From NCBI GenBank assembly GCA_029261995.1, contig JAJDAF010000008.1, positions 62,001 to 126,000 on the forward strand: DNA of 64,000 nucleotides, in the 5' to 3' direction. Below are positions 17,926-27,963 of this stretch, one piece after another. This DNA comes from Candidatus Zhuqueibacterota bacterium (GTDB lineage Bacteria > Zhuqueibacterota > Zhuqueibacteria > Oceanimicrobiales > Oceanimicrobiaceae). The position numbers and the translations under genes are program-made. Under the pieces are notes generated by a model that was not told the DNA's origin, did not search any database, and saw only the letters and a program-made list of their open reading frames with translations. How positions within the stretch are numbered: the stretch's first letter is position 1; each line of letters begins with the position of its first letter.

Positions 17926-18084
17926 TTGACGAGGCGAATTGATGATTCCTACAAAACCCTGTTCATCCTGTATATCCTGTCCAATAAATGTATTGCCAAG
18001 AAATGACAAGATTTGACTTGTCAGGCCTATCTCGCGCATTTTCTCATCTATGATAGAACTCGGCTGAGTAATAAAGCATGGCTC

Positions 18085-21000
18085 TTACTTCAACACAAGG
18101 AGTTTTTGGGTTTCCGAAAATCCATTTCTGCTCTGCAAGCGGTATACATAAACACCACTCGGCGCCCTTGCATCGGCCCAGGCTACCTCGTATACACCCA
18201 CAATGTGGTCTGAATCGACCACAGTTGCTATTTCTTCTCCCAGCAAATTATATATCCTCAGCGTCACGTGTCCGGGCTCAGGAATGGCATAGCGAATAGT
18301 GGTGCCGTAGTTAAACGGGTTCGGGTAATTTTGAAAAAGAGAATATTCCCGGGGAGCCTTTGCACCTGATATGCTCTGAACAGATTCGCTCTGAACGTAT
18401 TTTGTTAATGTGAAAGTGCTCCATATAATGCCACTGGTGGAACCTGCCGCGTAAATGTTCCCCAGATCATCAACTGCAATGCCTTGCGGTCTCCAACCCT
18501 CGATTCCGGCAACCCAACGGCGCTCGCCCGTTGAGCTGTATTTCAAAGTCAGGTTGTTGAGGTCCGAATAAAAGCCAATCGCACACAGGGCATAAACATT
18601 GTTGGCAATATCAAAGGCCAGGCTGATTCCATGGCCTCTTTGTTGACCAGGTGCACTGTAAGGGGCCAGCCACTGCTTTTCACCGTTCGGATCATATTTG
18701 ACGACAGTCAGATCATGTAAGAGTACATATACCTCACCCGCCAAATCAACGGCCAAATCAGCTACAGAAACCGTGTCTCGGACAATCCATTGCTCAGTAC
18801 CATTTGCATCGTATTTGATCGTTGCTCCTTCCAATCTGCCGGGGCCCCAACTTGTTCCTGCAACGTAGACATTTCCGGAATTGTCAATGTCGATAAACTC
18901 AGCCCAGTCCCCGGCGTTGGCAGGCCCATTGTAACGCGCCTGCCAGAGCTGCACGCCTTCATCATTGTATTTGATCGTGGCGTAGTCTTGATTGTAACCG
19001 AGGTCATCACTCCAACCGGTAACATATATATTCTCTGACGTGTCCAGGGCAAGTGCCGAAACCTGATCTAGCGAATTCGCCGGTCCATCATACCGGGCAA
19101 CCCATTGTTCCACACCATTCGAGCTATATTTGATTGTGGTGTAATCCGCATCTACACCCGAACTCGTATGGTAAGCCGAACCCGCCACATACACACTTCC
19201 CGATGGGCCGATTTCTATGGCTACCGGTTCATCGGGCAAGTTTCCGGGGGCATTGTAGCGTGTCACCCATTGCTCTACCCCCTTTGAGTCATACCTGATG
19301 GTCGCAAAATCGCGGCGTGTGCCAGAGCCTTCGCTTGTTCCCGTAACATAGACATTTCCCAGATGATCGACGTTCACGGCGTTTGCCCAATCAAAGTAAT
19401 TACCCGGGCCATTGTAGAATGCCGCCCACTGTTCCTCACCCTGGGTGTCGTATTTGAGGGTGGCATAGTCGTCCAGTGTCCCCTGCCCCTCACTGAAGCC
19501 TGTCACATAGACATTGCCATCGCCGTCAACTACAAAATCCCGGGCATCATCATTTGAGCCTCCGACCCCACTGTAACGGGCCACCCATTCTTGAACGCCG
19601 CCAGAGTCATATTTGAGCGTGGCAAAATCATAATCTCGGGCACAACTGCAAGAGGCGTTGCTACGGCCTGTCACGTAGACATTTCCTGAGTCATCGACTG
19701 TCAGGTCGTGAGCCTCGTCGTAACCGTTTCCCGGGCCATTGTAGCGGGCAACCCATTGGCGGACTCCGGCCGAATTATATTTGATGGTGGCGTAATCATC
19801 TTCGGCATAGAACACGCTGCCCGCCTTGCGGCTCTCACCGGTCACATAGACATTCCCCGCGTCATCAAGAACAACCGTGCTCGCGACATCATAGTCACTT
19901 ATCGGGCCGTTGTAACGGTCGACCCACTGCTGCACACCCGCTGAGTCATATTTGATCGTAGCATAATCGGCAAATGCACGGTGAGCCCAACTGCCGCCGG
20001 TAACGTAAACGTTTCCTGAATGATCAACCGCCATGGAACGGGCGTAGTCGCTGTCATTCGCCGGGCCATTGTAGCGCGCAACCCACTGCTCAACTCCCGC
20101 TCGATCATATTTGACCGTGGCATAATCAGAATATGCGTTTGAACCGACGCTTGCACCGGTGACATAGATACTTCCCCGGCCATCAATGGCGATTTCAGCG
20201 GCATTATCCCGCCGATTGCCGGGCCCATTATAACGTGCTACCCATTTCTGGATCCCGCTCGAGTTATATTTCACCGTGGCATAATCCTCAGATGTGCCTG
20301 TACCCGTACTGGTTCCGCTAACATAGACATTGCCGGAATCATCGATCGCAAGCGAAGTGGCAAAGTCGCTCTCATTGCCGGGACCATCATAGCGGGCAGC
20401 CCATTGTTCGACCCCGGAGGCATTGTATTTAACCGTGGCAAAGTCATTGTTGGGATAAGCGCCACTCGAACCGGTTACATAGATATTGCCAGAGCCATCA
20501 AGTTTGAGCGCAACAGCGCGGTCTTCGTGATCTTGTGGTCCGTTGTAGCGAGCCACCCACAGCAGAGTCCCGTCCTTGGCGTACTTGATTGTCACACAAT
20601 CGAATGAAGTCTCGGAAGCCTCACTGTACCCCGTGACATAGACATTTCCAGAGGCGTCGACAGCGATTGCCGTTGAGATGTCGTCGCCCCCATCCGGGCC
20701 GTCATAGCGCAACACCCAGACTTCCTCCCCTCGGTTGTTGTACTTCACTGTAAGATAATCGACGCCATAGGGCAATGTTGTGCTATAGCCCGTAACATAG
20801 ACATTTCCCAGATCATCCACTGCAATATCCCCGGCCTGATCCCAACCCGGGGCGCGCTCAGAGGCATACTGACGTATCCAGGCGAGGTTTACACTGTCAT
20901 CTGTGACGCTCTGGTTTGTTCCATAAGCGGGGTAGCTGCCAGAAAAAGGCTGATGCCGGTTTCGCGGGGTCAGCCATGCGGAGTCGGGATATTTCCCTGG

Positions 21001-21264
21001 AAGATAAACCTCAAAGCCATGATGGGCCGGACAACATTTTGCATTGGACAAACCACCTCGTCGCGGTACTGCTCCGGCCACAAAGTGTCCTGCGGGTGGC
21101 CACGGAATATCTCCGGCTCGACCCGAGGGCTGCACCATTGGTCTTTTATGTTCGCAGGTGGATTCCTGAGCATAGAGAGAAACTGCAAGAAGCAGCGCGA
21201 CAAATGCCAATACGGCCGGCAGATTTTTGCGCGCTGCACAACGAGAGACTGTTTTACCGAACAT
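18085..21264 (-). CDS. SBBP beta-propeller protein with type IX secretion sorting domain
   Basis: A 1059-aa exported protein. A signal peptide (hydrophobic core LAFVALLLAVSLYA) precedes about 15 repeats of 48-60 residues with the pattern DxxGNVYVTGxS ... DYATxKY ... GxxQWVARYNGP, the SBBP propeller repeat. The last 85 residues (EYSLFQNYPNPFN, TIRYAIPEPG, VTLRIYNLLGEE, GVYVYRLQS) are the classic T9SS/Por C-terminal sorting domain. The start is set at 21264 because GGAGA stands 6 bases before that ATG; the earlier in-frame ATG at 21312 lacks one. Likely cell-surface or secreted. It sits alone between two copies of the dispersed repeat. Confidence 0.9.
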   Translation of the reverse strand: MFGKTVSRCAARKNLPAVLAFVALLLAVSLYAQESTCEHKRPMVQPSGRAGDIPWPPAGHFVAGAVPRRGGLSNAKCCPAHHGFEVYLPGKYPDSAWLTPRNRHQPFSGSYPAYGTNQSVTDDSVNLAWIRQYASERAPGWDQAGDIAVDDLGNVYVTGYSTTLPYGVDYLTVKYNNRGEEVWVLRYDGPDGGDDISTAIAVDASGNVYVTGYSEASETSFDCVTIKYAKDGTLLWVARYNGPQDHEDRAVALKLDGSGNIYVTGSSGAYPNNDFATVKYNASGVEQWAARYDGPGNESDFATSLAIDDSGNVYVSGTSTGTGTSEDYATVKYNSSGIQKWVARYNGPGNRRDNAAEIAIDGRGSIYVTGASVGSNAYSDYATVKYDRAGVEQWVARYNGPANDSDYARSMAVDHSGNVYVTGGSWAHRAFADYATIKYDSAGVQQWVDRYNGPISDYDVASTVVLDDAGNVYVTGESRKAGSVFYAEDDYATIKYNSAGVRQWVARYNGPGNGYDEAHDLTVDDSGNVYVTGRSNASCSCARDYDFATLKYDSGGVQEWVARYSGVGGSNDDARDFVVDGDGNVYVTGFSEGQGTLDDYATLKYDTQGEEQWAAFYNGPGNYFDWANAVNVDHLGNVYVTGTSEGSGTRRDFATIRYDSKGVEQWVTRYNAPGNLPDEPVAIEIGPSGSVYVAGSAYHTSSGVDADYTTIKYSSNGVEQWVARYDGPANSLDQVSALALDTSENIYVTGWSDDLGYNQDYATIKYNDEGVQLWQARYNGPANAGDWAEFIDIDNSGNVYVAGTSWGPGRLEGATIKYDANGTEQWIVRDTVSVADLAVDLAGEVYVLLHDLTVVKYDPNGEKQWLAPYSAPGQQRGHGISLAFDIANNVYALCAIGFYSDLNNLTLKYSSTGERRWVAGIEGWRPQGIAVDDLGNIYAAGSTSGIIWSTFTLTKYVQSESVQSISGAKAPREYSLFQNYPNPFNYGTTIRYAIPEPGHVTLRIYNLLGEEIATVVDSDHIVGVYEVAWADARAPSGVYVYRLQSRNGFSETQKLLVLK

Positions 21265-21789
21265 GTTATCTCCAATCAGACAGGGGGTCAAGATTTCATT
21301 CACCCAACGCAAGCCATCTTAAGTCTGAAATGGCGGTCAATCGCAAAGTCATCTACAAAACATTGCTGTCACTTGAATGTGACAATATGTTTTTCGAGGT
21401 GTCAGGCTGCCTTTGGATGATGTTATTCAAAGCTGACTTGTTGGGGGTTCACATTCTAAATACAACTCCAATCAAGTTTTAGTTCTGGTGATGTGTAAGT
21501 TGCGCATTCCCGGCTTTGTTGGCCTGCATTTGTGAAGAGGATTGAATCCCAATCTATGTGTTCCGCGCATGATTACCTGATTAGACGAACAAGGTGGCGA
21601 CAAATCAGGCGCGAGCATTAGGTCAGGCACGGACTTAAGCCGCGTGGCACACGAGTTTTTTGCGGGTCAAGGGCACCCGTGCGTCTCTGGAATCAGAGAG
21701 CCTGAGAGATAGATTGGATTGGATATCTCATGTGAATGAGGGGTGAATTCACGAGTGATTTAACTCATGCAATGAATCTGAGGTGAAAA
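21265..21789. other. Intergenic region with a degenerate repeat end
   Basis: No convincing gene. At 21571-21606 the sequence GATTACCTG, a 15-base gap, and GGCGACAAATC matches the right-end hairpin of the dispersed repeat (GGATTACCTGG...GGGCGACAAATCC) with flanking CGCGC/GGCGCG arms, so it is probably a much-decayed copy. The last 15 bases hold the GAGGTGA ribosome binding site of the next gene. Confidence 0.45.
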
Positions 21790-24462
21790 ATGGCTGCAAA
21801 ACACTATTTATCGTGCTTTCTCTTCCTGGCTTTGTTTCCGTCCGCAGGCCTGCCGGCATACGACGGCGGACCTGCCGATCTGGGCCCCACCGATGTACAT
21901 GAGGTGTCTATCACGGGTCTCAACCAGCCAATTCTGGTCATCTATGTGCAGGCCAACGACTATCCTATTCTGGCGGCGGGCCTGGTGGCGCGGAATAACT
22001 CAGAAAACCAAAAGGTTGACGATTTCAGCCAGTGGTTTCCGGAAACCTCCTGGAACGAGCTATCCTTTGATGTCACCAAGCAGCGGGCGGCCGGCGGCAA
22101 TTGGTACGTGCTGCCGGAAGGCATTCTTGACTATGCAAGCCCCTCATTGCTCTGGTCCATGGAATTTCGGGACGCTGCCGAGGCATCGGCGGCCAATCCG
22201 ACCCCGCCGGCCTCGGTCACCGTAAGTGTCGGGGTACCGGGCGCCGGCGACCCGGTGAGCGATTTTGATGCGACCGAGGCCGGCGATTATTGGTACGCTG
22301 TGTCAGGCTTCAGGAACGGTACGGAATCGACCCTCACCCGCATTGCGGCCGCCGCCACCGTTGCCGAAAATGAAATCGTGAAACTGACTATCACAAAAGC
22401 TGCAGCCGATGATGTCGACCGCTATATCGTTTACCGCACGCGCAAAGACTTTCCAAACACCCTTGGCAATTATTTTCGCATTGGGTATGCTGCTGTGACG
22501 GCAGCCACGGATGAATATGTGGACACCGGTACGGCTCTCGCGCTTCTCGCTAATCACCGTAAACTGCTCACTGACGCCATGACGGCCGCGGACGCGGATG
22601 TCGCTGACTTTGAGAATTACAATGGGGTTATTGTGATTCTCCATTCCTCATTCCTCAGGGGGCAGGCAGCCCAGGCGGCGACATACACGGTGAACGGCAC
22701 TTCATTCATGATTCAGACGATCAACCAATCCTTTGTTACCCCATTTGGCCGCTTCACCCATGAGATGGGCCACTGGATTGCTCTACCGGACCAATATGAC
22801 CCGGTGACCGCGGCCGGGCGCGGTTACTGGACAACCATGGATGCCTCCAATGACCGCCAGTACGCGACCTGGGAAAAGGAATTCAAGCTGGGTTGGATCA
22901 GCAATCCCGCTAACGTCAAATACCTGGAACGGCCGGGGCCGGGCCTGGCGGATTTCGATGACACGTTCAAGGTTGTGCCGACGGCAATCGAGGAAACCGC
23001 TGCAGACACTTACACGGCGATCAAAATCAAATCGGCGGAATCGGTTCATTACTATGTTGAAGGCCGCGACGCTATTGCCGGAAATATCAGCGACGCCGGC
23101 GCGGATAACAAGGTCGTCGTCATGGAAGCGGTGGATGTCTGGCCGCCGGGCATCTACCCCAAACGCAATCTCAACCAGCAGCAGGTCCTGAACGACGGCT
23201 CGCCAACCTACTCACCCGATCCGACGGTCGAGATTACCTACGCCGGCATCAACGCCGGTCCCCCGACTTCATACAACGTTCATGTGAAGATCAAAGCCCA
23301 GGAGAGGCCCGACCCAAGAATTACCCCGTGGAACGCGCCGCCATGGGAATCAACCGACATCTGGATCGACAGCGCGCGTGAAGGCGGCGGCTGGGATGAT
23401 CCGGCGACGGCAGCAGCGAAACCAAGCAACGGCGAAGCGGCATGGGTCGACCATGTTAACCGCGTTTATGCCAAAATCAGCAATGTCGGGCCAGGCGACG
23501 CAACCGGGGTAACCGTTCGGTTTCGCGTCAATACTCCCGGGGGCATTGGCGGATCAGGCCAGTTTGTTGACCTGACTACCCCGCCGGCGCAGAACATACC
23601 GGCGGGAGACTCACGCAATTTTTTCGCGGAGTGGACCCCGACCGTCGGCGCGCATACGTGTATCAAAGTTGAGATTGAGCACGTTCCCGGTGAAGAGAGC
23701 ATCTACAACAACTTTGCCCAGGAAAATGTCAACCATTTCTACAGCGGCTCGGCGAGCCCCTGGCAGCCTGTAGCTTTTCCCGTCCGGGTGGCAAATCCAT
23801 TCCCGGAAAGCAGAAGAGTAGATTTGGAAATCAGGGGGTTGCAAGCTGGCTGGAAAGCGCAGGTTGGCAACAAATGGGTTGAGCTTGAACCGAAGACCTT
23901 CAAGACCGTGAATGTCACCATCACACCACCGCCAGACGCCGACCGCTGCACACGGTTGGAGCTGGATCTTTACGGTTTGACCCGCATCGACGACTTCATT
24001 CAGGTGTACGGCGGCATGAATCCCATCATCCATCTCGCCAACCCGATAGAGTTTCAGAAAATGTCAATTCGGCCGCAGGGCAAAGACCCGGACTCAAAGC
24101 CAAGCCGAACGAAGGCCGGGCGGCTTTATCGAATATCAGGCGCAACCTCACCCGTGCTGAAGCAGGCGGAGATTGCCGTCATTGTCAGCAATCCCGCTGG
24201 CCAGGATGAGGTTCACTTCACCACCAGCAATGACAACGGTGTCTTTCAAACCACTTTTCCGGCAAACGATCCCGGCACCTGGACCGCCTACACCTACTAT
24301 GCCGGTGACGATTGCAACGCCCCGACAGAAAGCACGCCGCTGGTGGTAGAAGTGCCGGCGCCGGGTGGTGTGCCATGGTGGTGCTGTTTCTTAGTTATAA
24401 TTCTACTGCTGTTTATCCTGGCGCTTCTCCTGCGAAACTACAGGAAGTATCAGGCTGGCTAG
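21790..24462 (+). CDS. M6-like secreted metalloprotease with C-terminal membrane anchor
   Basis: An 890-aa protein with a signal peptide ending around LPAYD. The zinc motif HEMGH (324-328) is followed by LPDQYD, the M6/immune-inhibitor-A type signature HExxH...LPDxYD, and GYWTTMDAS a little later. Residues about 140-250 resemble a fibronectin-like insert (YWYAVSGF, YIVYRT). A CARDB-like domain (VYAKISNVGPGDATGVTVRF) comes at about 555-650. The protein ends in a hydrophobic helix, residues 862-882, and a basic tail, so it is probably anchored by its C-terminus. GAGGTGA precedes the ATG. It stands alone between two repeat remnants. Confidence 0.82.
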   Translation: MAAKHYLSCFLFLALFPSAGLPAYDGGPADLGPTDVHEVSITGLNQPILVIYVQANDYPILAAGLVARNNSENQKVDDFSQWFPETSWNELSFDVTKQRAAGGNWYVLPEGILDYASPSLLWSMEFRDAAEASAANPTPPASVTVSVGVPGAGDPVSDFDATEAGDYWYAVSGFRNGTESTLTRIAAAATVAENEIVKLTITKAAADDVDRYIVYRTRKDFPNTLGNYFRIGYAAVTAATDEYVDTGTALALLANHRKLLTDAMTAADADVADFENYNGVIVILHSSFLRGQAAQAATYTVNGTSFMIQTINQSFVTPFGRFTHEMGHWIALPDQYDPVTAAGRGYWTTMDASNDRQYATWEKEFKLGWISNPANVKYLERPGPGLADFDDTFKVVPTAIEETAADTYTAIKIKSAESVHYYVEGRDAIAGNISDAGADNKVVVMEAVDVWPPGIYPKRNLNQQQVLNDGSPTYSPDPTVEITYAGINAGPPTSYNVHVKIKAQERPDPRITPWNAPPWESTDIWIDSAREGGGWDDPATAAAKPSNGEAAWVDHVNRVYAKISNVGPGDATGVTVRFRVNTPGGIGGSGQFVDLTTPPAQNIPAGDSRNFFAEWTPTVGAHTCIKVEIEHVPGEESIYNNFAQENVNHFYSGSASPWQPVAFPVRVANPFPESRRVDLEIRGLQAGWKAQVGNKWVELEPKTFKTVNVTITPPPDADRCTRLELDLYGLTRIDDFIQVYGGMNPIIHLANPIEFQKMSIRPQGKDPDSKPSRTKAGRLYRISGATSPVLKQAEIAVIVSNPAGQDEVHFTTSNDNGVFQTTFPANDPGTWTAYTYYAGDDCNAPTESTPLVVEVPAPGGVPWWCCFLVIILLLFILALLLRNYRKYQAG

Positions 24463-24988
24463 AGCACAGGAGTTGCAGGCTTACCAGAGCCAGGACGGTT
24501 CGGCCGGGTTGGGTGTTCCCGGTCGAACCGCCCTGCTTAGAAGGCACCCTACAGGCATTTGAGACGGTCGTCTCTTATGCATTTGCAGTTCATGGCACGA
24601 TGGGAGTAGGCTCTGCCACGCGGTCTCGCGGTCTGCTTAGCGCAGTAGCCTTATACCCATACATTTCAGCCATCCGGCAATCCAGCTCGTCAGAGTGGTG
24701 CGCCGCGCACCGCAAGTCCCTGTTTCCTCTGACGACGATGTGGGCCTGTTGTTCATCGTTAGTCTGAGATCGTATTTGGGACACAGCCCCTGATTCATCG
24801 GTGCGGCGAGGATTATGTGTCCCGAGGCTCATTATTGGTGTTGCCAGGGAGAGTTGGTGCTTGGTGGGTTGGGCATGCGGGCGACAAATCCCTGACAAGC
24901 CTGCAGCTGATATCGGTGGTTGCATTCAGGTGCATAAATCCATACCATAGGTCGCAAGGAACGTAAGTCTAAGTGAGGAGAGGGTAAT
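24463..24988. other. Intergenic region with a partial dispersed repeat
   Basis: From about 24744 to 24903 it aligns to the right half of the dispersed repeat: GCCTGTTGTTCATC, GGGACACAGCCCCTGATTC, ATCGGTGCGGCGAGGATTA, and the end GCGGGCGACAAATCCCTGACAAG. The two arms of the terminal hairpin are separated by about 50 bases of unrelated sequence. The part before 24744 shows no gene. GAGGAGAGGG just before 24989 is the ribosome binding site of the nuclease gene. Confidence 0.75.
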
Positions 24989-26164
24989 ATGGCAAAGCAA
25001 TTCAGCACTTCTGAATGGAACAAAATCATGTCGCGGCTGAAGCAGGAGCCGGACACCTATGGTTTGCCGCGCAGGATTTACGGCTCTGCCGTCATCGGGT
25101 CATTCAACATTCGAAAGCTTGGCCGGGCGGGCAATCGCAATGCACGCACCTGGGAGTTCCTGGCGCACATTTGCCGGCAGTTCGACCTGCTGGCGATTCA
25201 GGAGATCATGGATGATCTGAGCGGCATTCGTAAGCTTATGGCTCTCCTCGGGTCCGAGTTCGGACTTATTGTTTCCGACAAGACGGGTGTCTTTCCGGGA
25301 GAGCTTGGCCTGGGCGAGCGACTGGGCTACATATTCCGTTGGTCAGTGGTGCAGCGTACGGAGGTGGCGACCGACATTACGTACGACAGAACCAAGGTAC
25401 TGGAGATTCTGGGTAAACATCGGCCTGAGATTAACCATGCCTACGTTCAGTATGAGAAGAAGCTCAAGGCGTTCAACGACGGCAAACGCAAAACAAAGCC
25501 AAATCTGAAGATGCCGGTCTTCCTGACCTTCATTCGACAACCTTTCTGTGTCAGTTTCAGGATTGTTGGCCATCCCGGCAGCCGGCCTTACGAATTTATG
25601 GCGGTCAACGCGCATCTCTACTATGGCGATACCATGGCAGACCGCCGGCAGGAGTTCGATGCGCTGATGCAATGGATTCTCGCGAGGGTGCGTAAAAACG
25701 ACAAAGCCTATTATCCCAATTTCATGCTGCTCGGCGACCTCAATCTCGACTTCGATAATCCAGCTCTTGATCGAGGGCGGATTGAAAAACATATGAAAAC
25801 TTTCAATGACGCTTCCGGTAGCCAGGTCAATGTAAACATGCCGTTTCTCGATGTTCATCCCACGAGGACGACCCCCTTCCGTACCAACGCACGAGAGTCA
25901 GAAACATTTGATCACATTGGTCTGTTTTTTCGTACCAGCGGCTTACCGACCTATGTGGACAACGCCAGCATGGGACGGAACGAGCGGGGACCGGATTATG
26001 GCGTGTTCAACTTTGTGCAGTTGTTCCATGACGCATTGGCTATCTCCAAACCCGTGGCAGAGATGACCATGAGCGAGAAAAATGCTTTTTATGGCAGATT
26101 TGAGCACAAAGTCAGCGACCACATGCCGATTTGGCTGCGGTTGCCTTTGCCGGAAGCAGCCTGA
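24989..26164 (+). CDS. Endonuclease/exonuclease/phosphatase (EEP) family protein
   Basis: A 391-aa protein with the EEP fold signatures in order: SFNIRKLG (Asn), LLAIQEIMDD (metal-binding Glu), MAVNAHLYYG (catalytic His), LLGDLNLDF (Asp/Asn pair) and KVSDHMPIW (Asp-His dyad). All catalytic residues are present. No signal peptide, so it is probably cytoplasmic. EEP enzymes cleave nucleic acids or phosphoesters; the substrate cannot be told. AGGAGAGGG precedes the ATG. It lies directly after a repeat remnant, as the first gene of an accessory block. Confidence 0.85.
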   Translation: MAKQFSTSEWNKIMSRLKQEPDTYGLPRRIYGSAVIGSFNIRKLGRAGNRNARTWEFLAHICRQFDLLAIQEIMDDLSGIRKLMALLGSEFGLIVSDKTGVFPGELGLGERLGYIFRWSVVQRTEVATDITYDRTKVLEILGKHRPEINHAYVQYEKKLKAFNDGKRKTKPNLKMPVFLTFIRQPFCVSFRIVGHPGSRPYEFMAVNAHLYYGDTMADRRQEFDALMQWILARVRKNDKAYYPNFMLLGDLNLDFDNPALDRGRIEKHMKTFNDASGSQVNVNMPFLDVHPTRTTPFRTNARESETFDHIGLFFRTSGLPTYVDNASMGRNERGPDYGVFNFVQLFHDALAISKPVAEMTMSEKNAFYGRFEHKVSDHMPIWLRLPLPEAA

Positions 26165-26175
26165 CACACCCACTC

Positions 26176-26328
26176 TGTCATGCTGAGCGCAAGGCGACCG
26201 TGCAGAGCCGTTCAACCTGGCTCTTGTGCGCGAAGCATCTCCTGGTTCTTCCCGGCTGCCTTCGAGATTCTTCGCACGGGTCACTCATTTGAAACGGAGG
26301 CATCTTGCGTTTTGTGCTCAGAATGACA
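26176..26328. repeat. Palindrome-ended 153-bp repeat, copy 1
   Basis: Bounded by TGTCATGCTGAGC and GCTCAGAATGACA, a 13-bp inverted repeat with one mismatch. The interior contains GCGAAGCATCTCCTGGTT and TTCGAGATTCTTCGCACG. It matches 26817-26972 almost completely. This type of TGTCATxCTGAGC repeat is widespread in environmental bacterial genomes. Confidence 0.88.
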
Positions 26329-26344
26329 GCTAATGCCCTAGGCG

Positions 26345-26425
26345 TGTCATGCTGAGCGCGAGGCGCACGTCTGTAGGGTTTTCGACCTGATTCCGTGGCG
26401 CGCGAAGTATCTCCTTTTTCGCCCC
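26345..26425. repeat. Truncated copy of the palindrome-ended repeat
   Basis: Begins TGTCATGCTGAGCGCGAGGC and continues with GCGCGAAGTATCTCC, then loses similarity. Only the left half is present. Confidence 0.7.
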
Positions 26426-26499
26426 ATCGTTCTAAGAAGAGATCGATGACCCTGTTCACCAGTTGCTCAGATTAAGCGGGCGGGTTAAGGAAGAAGTGG

Positions 26500-26798
26500 A
26501 TGAAACAATATTGGGTGTACATCCTTAGCAGCAAATCTCGGACGCTTTATATCGGAATGACCGGCGACCTTGAACGGCGCATGTGCCAGCACCGGAGCAA
26601 GCAGTTCAAAGGATTTACCTCGAGGTACAATATTGAGCGGCTTGTCTATTTTGAAGAATTCTCAGATGCCTATTCCGCGATTGCGCGTGAAAAGCAATTG
26701 AAGGGCTGGCTAGGCAGAAGAAGATAGCGTTGATTGAATCGATGAATCCTGAGTGGAAAGATTTGTCCGAAGGCTGGTTTGAGCAAGAAGGCCTGTGA
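26500..26798 (+). pseudogene. GIY-YIG nuclease, frameshifted near its C-terminus
   Basis: The reading frame opens MKQYWVYILSSKSRTLYIGM, the GIY-YIG core in its YVYIL...YIG form, with the Arg and His of ERRMCQHR and the catalytic-type Glu in AIAREKQLKGW. It stops at 26727 after KGWLGRRR. The usual family tail, KKIALIESMNPEWKDLSEGW, is encoded one frame over and ends with a TGA at 26796-26798, so a single base has been lost around 26710-26720. Small stand-alone proteins of this kind are about 95 aa. A sequencing error could also explain it. It lies between copies of the palindromic repeat. Confidence 0.8.
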
Positions 26799-26816
26799 CC
26801 GGTTTGGGCTCCGTGC

Positions 26817-26972
26817 TGTCATGCTGAGCGCAAGATAGCACAGTGCAAAGTCTTTCAACCAAACTTCGGGGCGCGAAGCATCTCCTGGTTTTTCCCGGCT
26901 GCCTTTGAGATTCTTCGCACGCATGGCTCCGTGTGAAAACAGGCTTCCTCGCGTTCTGTGCTCAGAATGACA
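26817..26972. repeat. Palindrome-ended repeat, copy 2
   Basis: TGTCATGCTGAGCGCAAG on the left and GCTCAGAATGACA on the right, with the same interior as 26176-26328 (GCGAAGCATCTCCTGGTTTT, TTGAGATTCTTCGCACG). Same orientation as copy 1, so the GIY-YIG gene lies between direct repeats. Confidence 0.88.
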
Positions 26973-26981
26973 TACCCGCGC

Positions 26982-27020
26982 TGTCATGCTGAGCGCTGTG
27001 GCCGGCATGTCCCGAGGAAC
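26982..27020. repeat. Truncated left end of the palindrome-ended repeat
   Basis: TGTCATGCTGAGCGC followed by unrelated sequence (CGGCATGTCCCGAGG). It abuts the 3' end of the next gene. Confidence 0.6.
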
Positions 27021-27030
27021 TTCGTAGAAT

Positions 27031-27963
27031 TTACACCACTTGTGGCGGAGACACAAGCGCCTTAAAACCCTCGTAAACCAGGATGGTCATGAAAGCCGCT
27101 GAATACCAGAGTGTCACAGCCTCAATGGGAAGGTCGTTCCAGGAAGCGATGAAAATACCCACCATGGGTGCTTTTTGATAGCCCCACCACTGGGCGGGGA
27201 TACCCAGCGTGACTTCGTAAAGAACACTAATGAGCAGGGTTGCAATCAGGGTAAAGCTAAACGCCCGCCAATTTATGCGGCGGCCCACTTCCTTCAGAAG
27301 AATCACGGTGGGGACAAATGCCATCAGTATTTGGGGCACCAGGTAGAGCGGTGTGAAATGGAGCGACGATGGATTGAGAAACTGCTTGAGAAGCGCCGCT
27401 AAGAAGAGCAGCGCGAAACCCAATATGACGGCTTTGACATGGAAGCCGGCGATGGTCTTAATGCCGGCACCCTTCTTTTCGGCGCCTGTATATTGGTACT
27501 TTTCGAACCAGTATTCATCTCCCCAGATGTAAACCAGCAAAATACAAACAAAGCCAAAGAAGTAGAAGAAAAGTTCCTCAATGGGAAAGGGATGCTCCCA
27601 GATAAACCTGAATTCAGAAATACTGAAGCCGGGAAGGAAGATGCCGATAACCGCATCCTTATTGACAAAGGTAAACAGATGATGCGCAAAAAAGACATCC
27701 AATATCAGACCGTTTAAGAACAGGTAGAGGGTTGTCAAGCCGAAGGCCTTTTTCCGCGAAACCTCATAGGCATCGTTCGAAAGAAACCACCAGAGAATAC
27801 CGAGATCCGGGACCAGCCAGATGAGCAGACTCCAGGTATAGGCATACTTGTGCGCGACAAACGCCGGGCCGAAAGCGAGTCCGGTCAGTATAGCTAGTGC
27901 CACCAGGGTGCCGTAGAGGTGGAGGACTTTGATACGGTATTTTTTTAAGTTACTCAATGTCAA
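27031..27963 (-). CDS. Integral membrane protein, carotenoid (lycopene) cyclase-like
   Basis: A 310-aa protein with about eight hydrophobic helices in two similar halves. Each half has a motif typical of the CrtYcd/CarR lycopene cyclase domain: HPFPIEELFFYFFG in the first and WNDLPIEAVTLWYS in the second (the PxE(E) signature). In that family the two halves together cyclise lycopene ends. There is no other carotenoid gene in the window, so the substrate is uncertain; a related cyclase or an unknown membrane enzyme remain possible. Flanked by the TGTCATGCTGAGC repeat on its 3' side. Confidence 0.6.
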   Translation of the reverse strand: MTLSNLKKYRIKVLHLYGTLVALAILTGLAFGPAFVAHKYAYTWSLLIWLVPDLGILWWFLSNDAYEVSRKKAFGLTTLYLFLNGLILDVFFAHHLFTFVNKDAVIGIFLPGFSISEFRFIWEHPFPIEELFFYFFGFVCILLVYIWGDEYWFEKYQYTGAEKKGAGIKTIAGFHVKAVILGFALLFLAALLKQFLNPSSLHFTPLYLVPQILMAFVPTVILLKEVGRRINWRAFSFTLIATLLISVLYEVTLGIPAQWWGYQKAPMVGIFIASWNDLPIEAVTLWYSAAFMTILVYEGFKALVSPPQVV

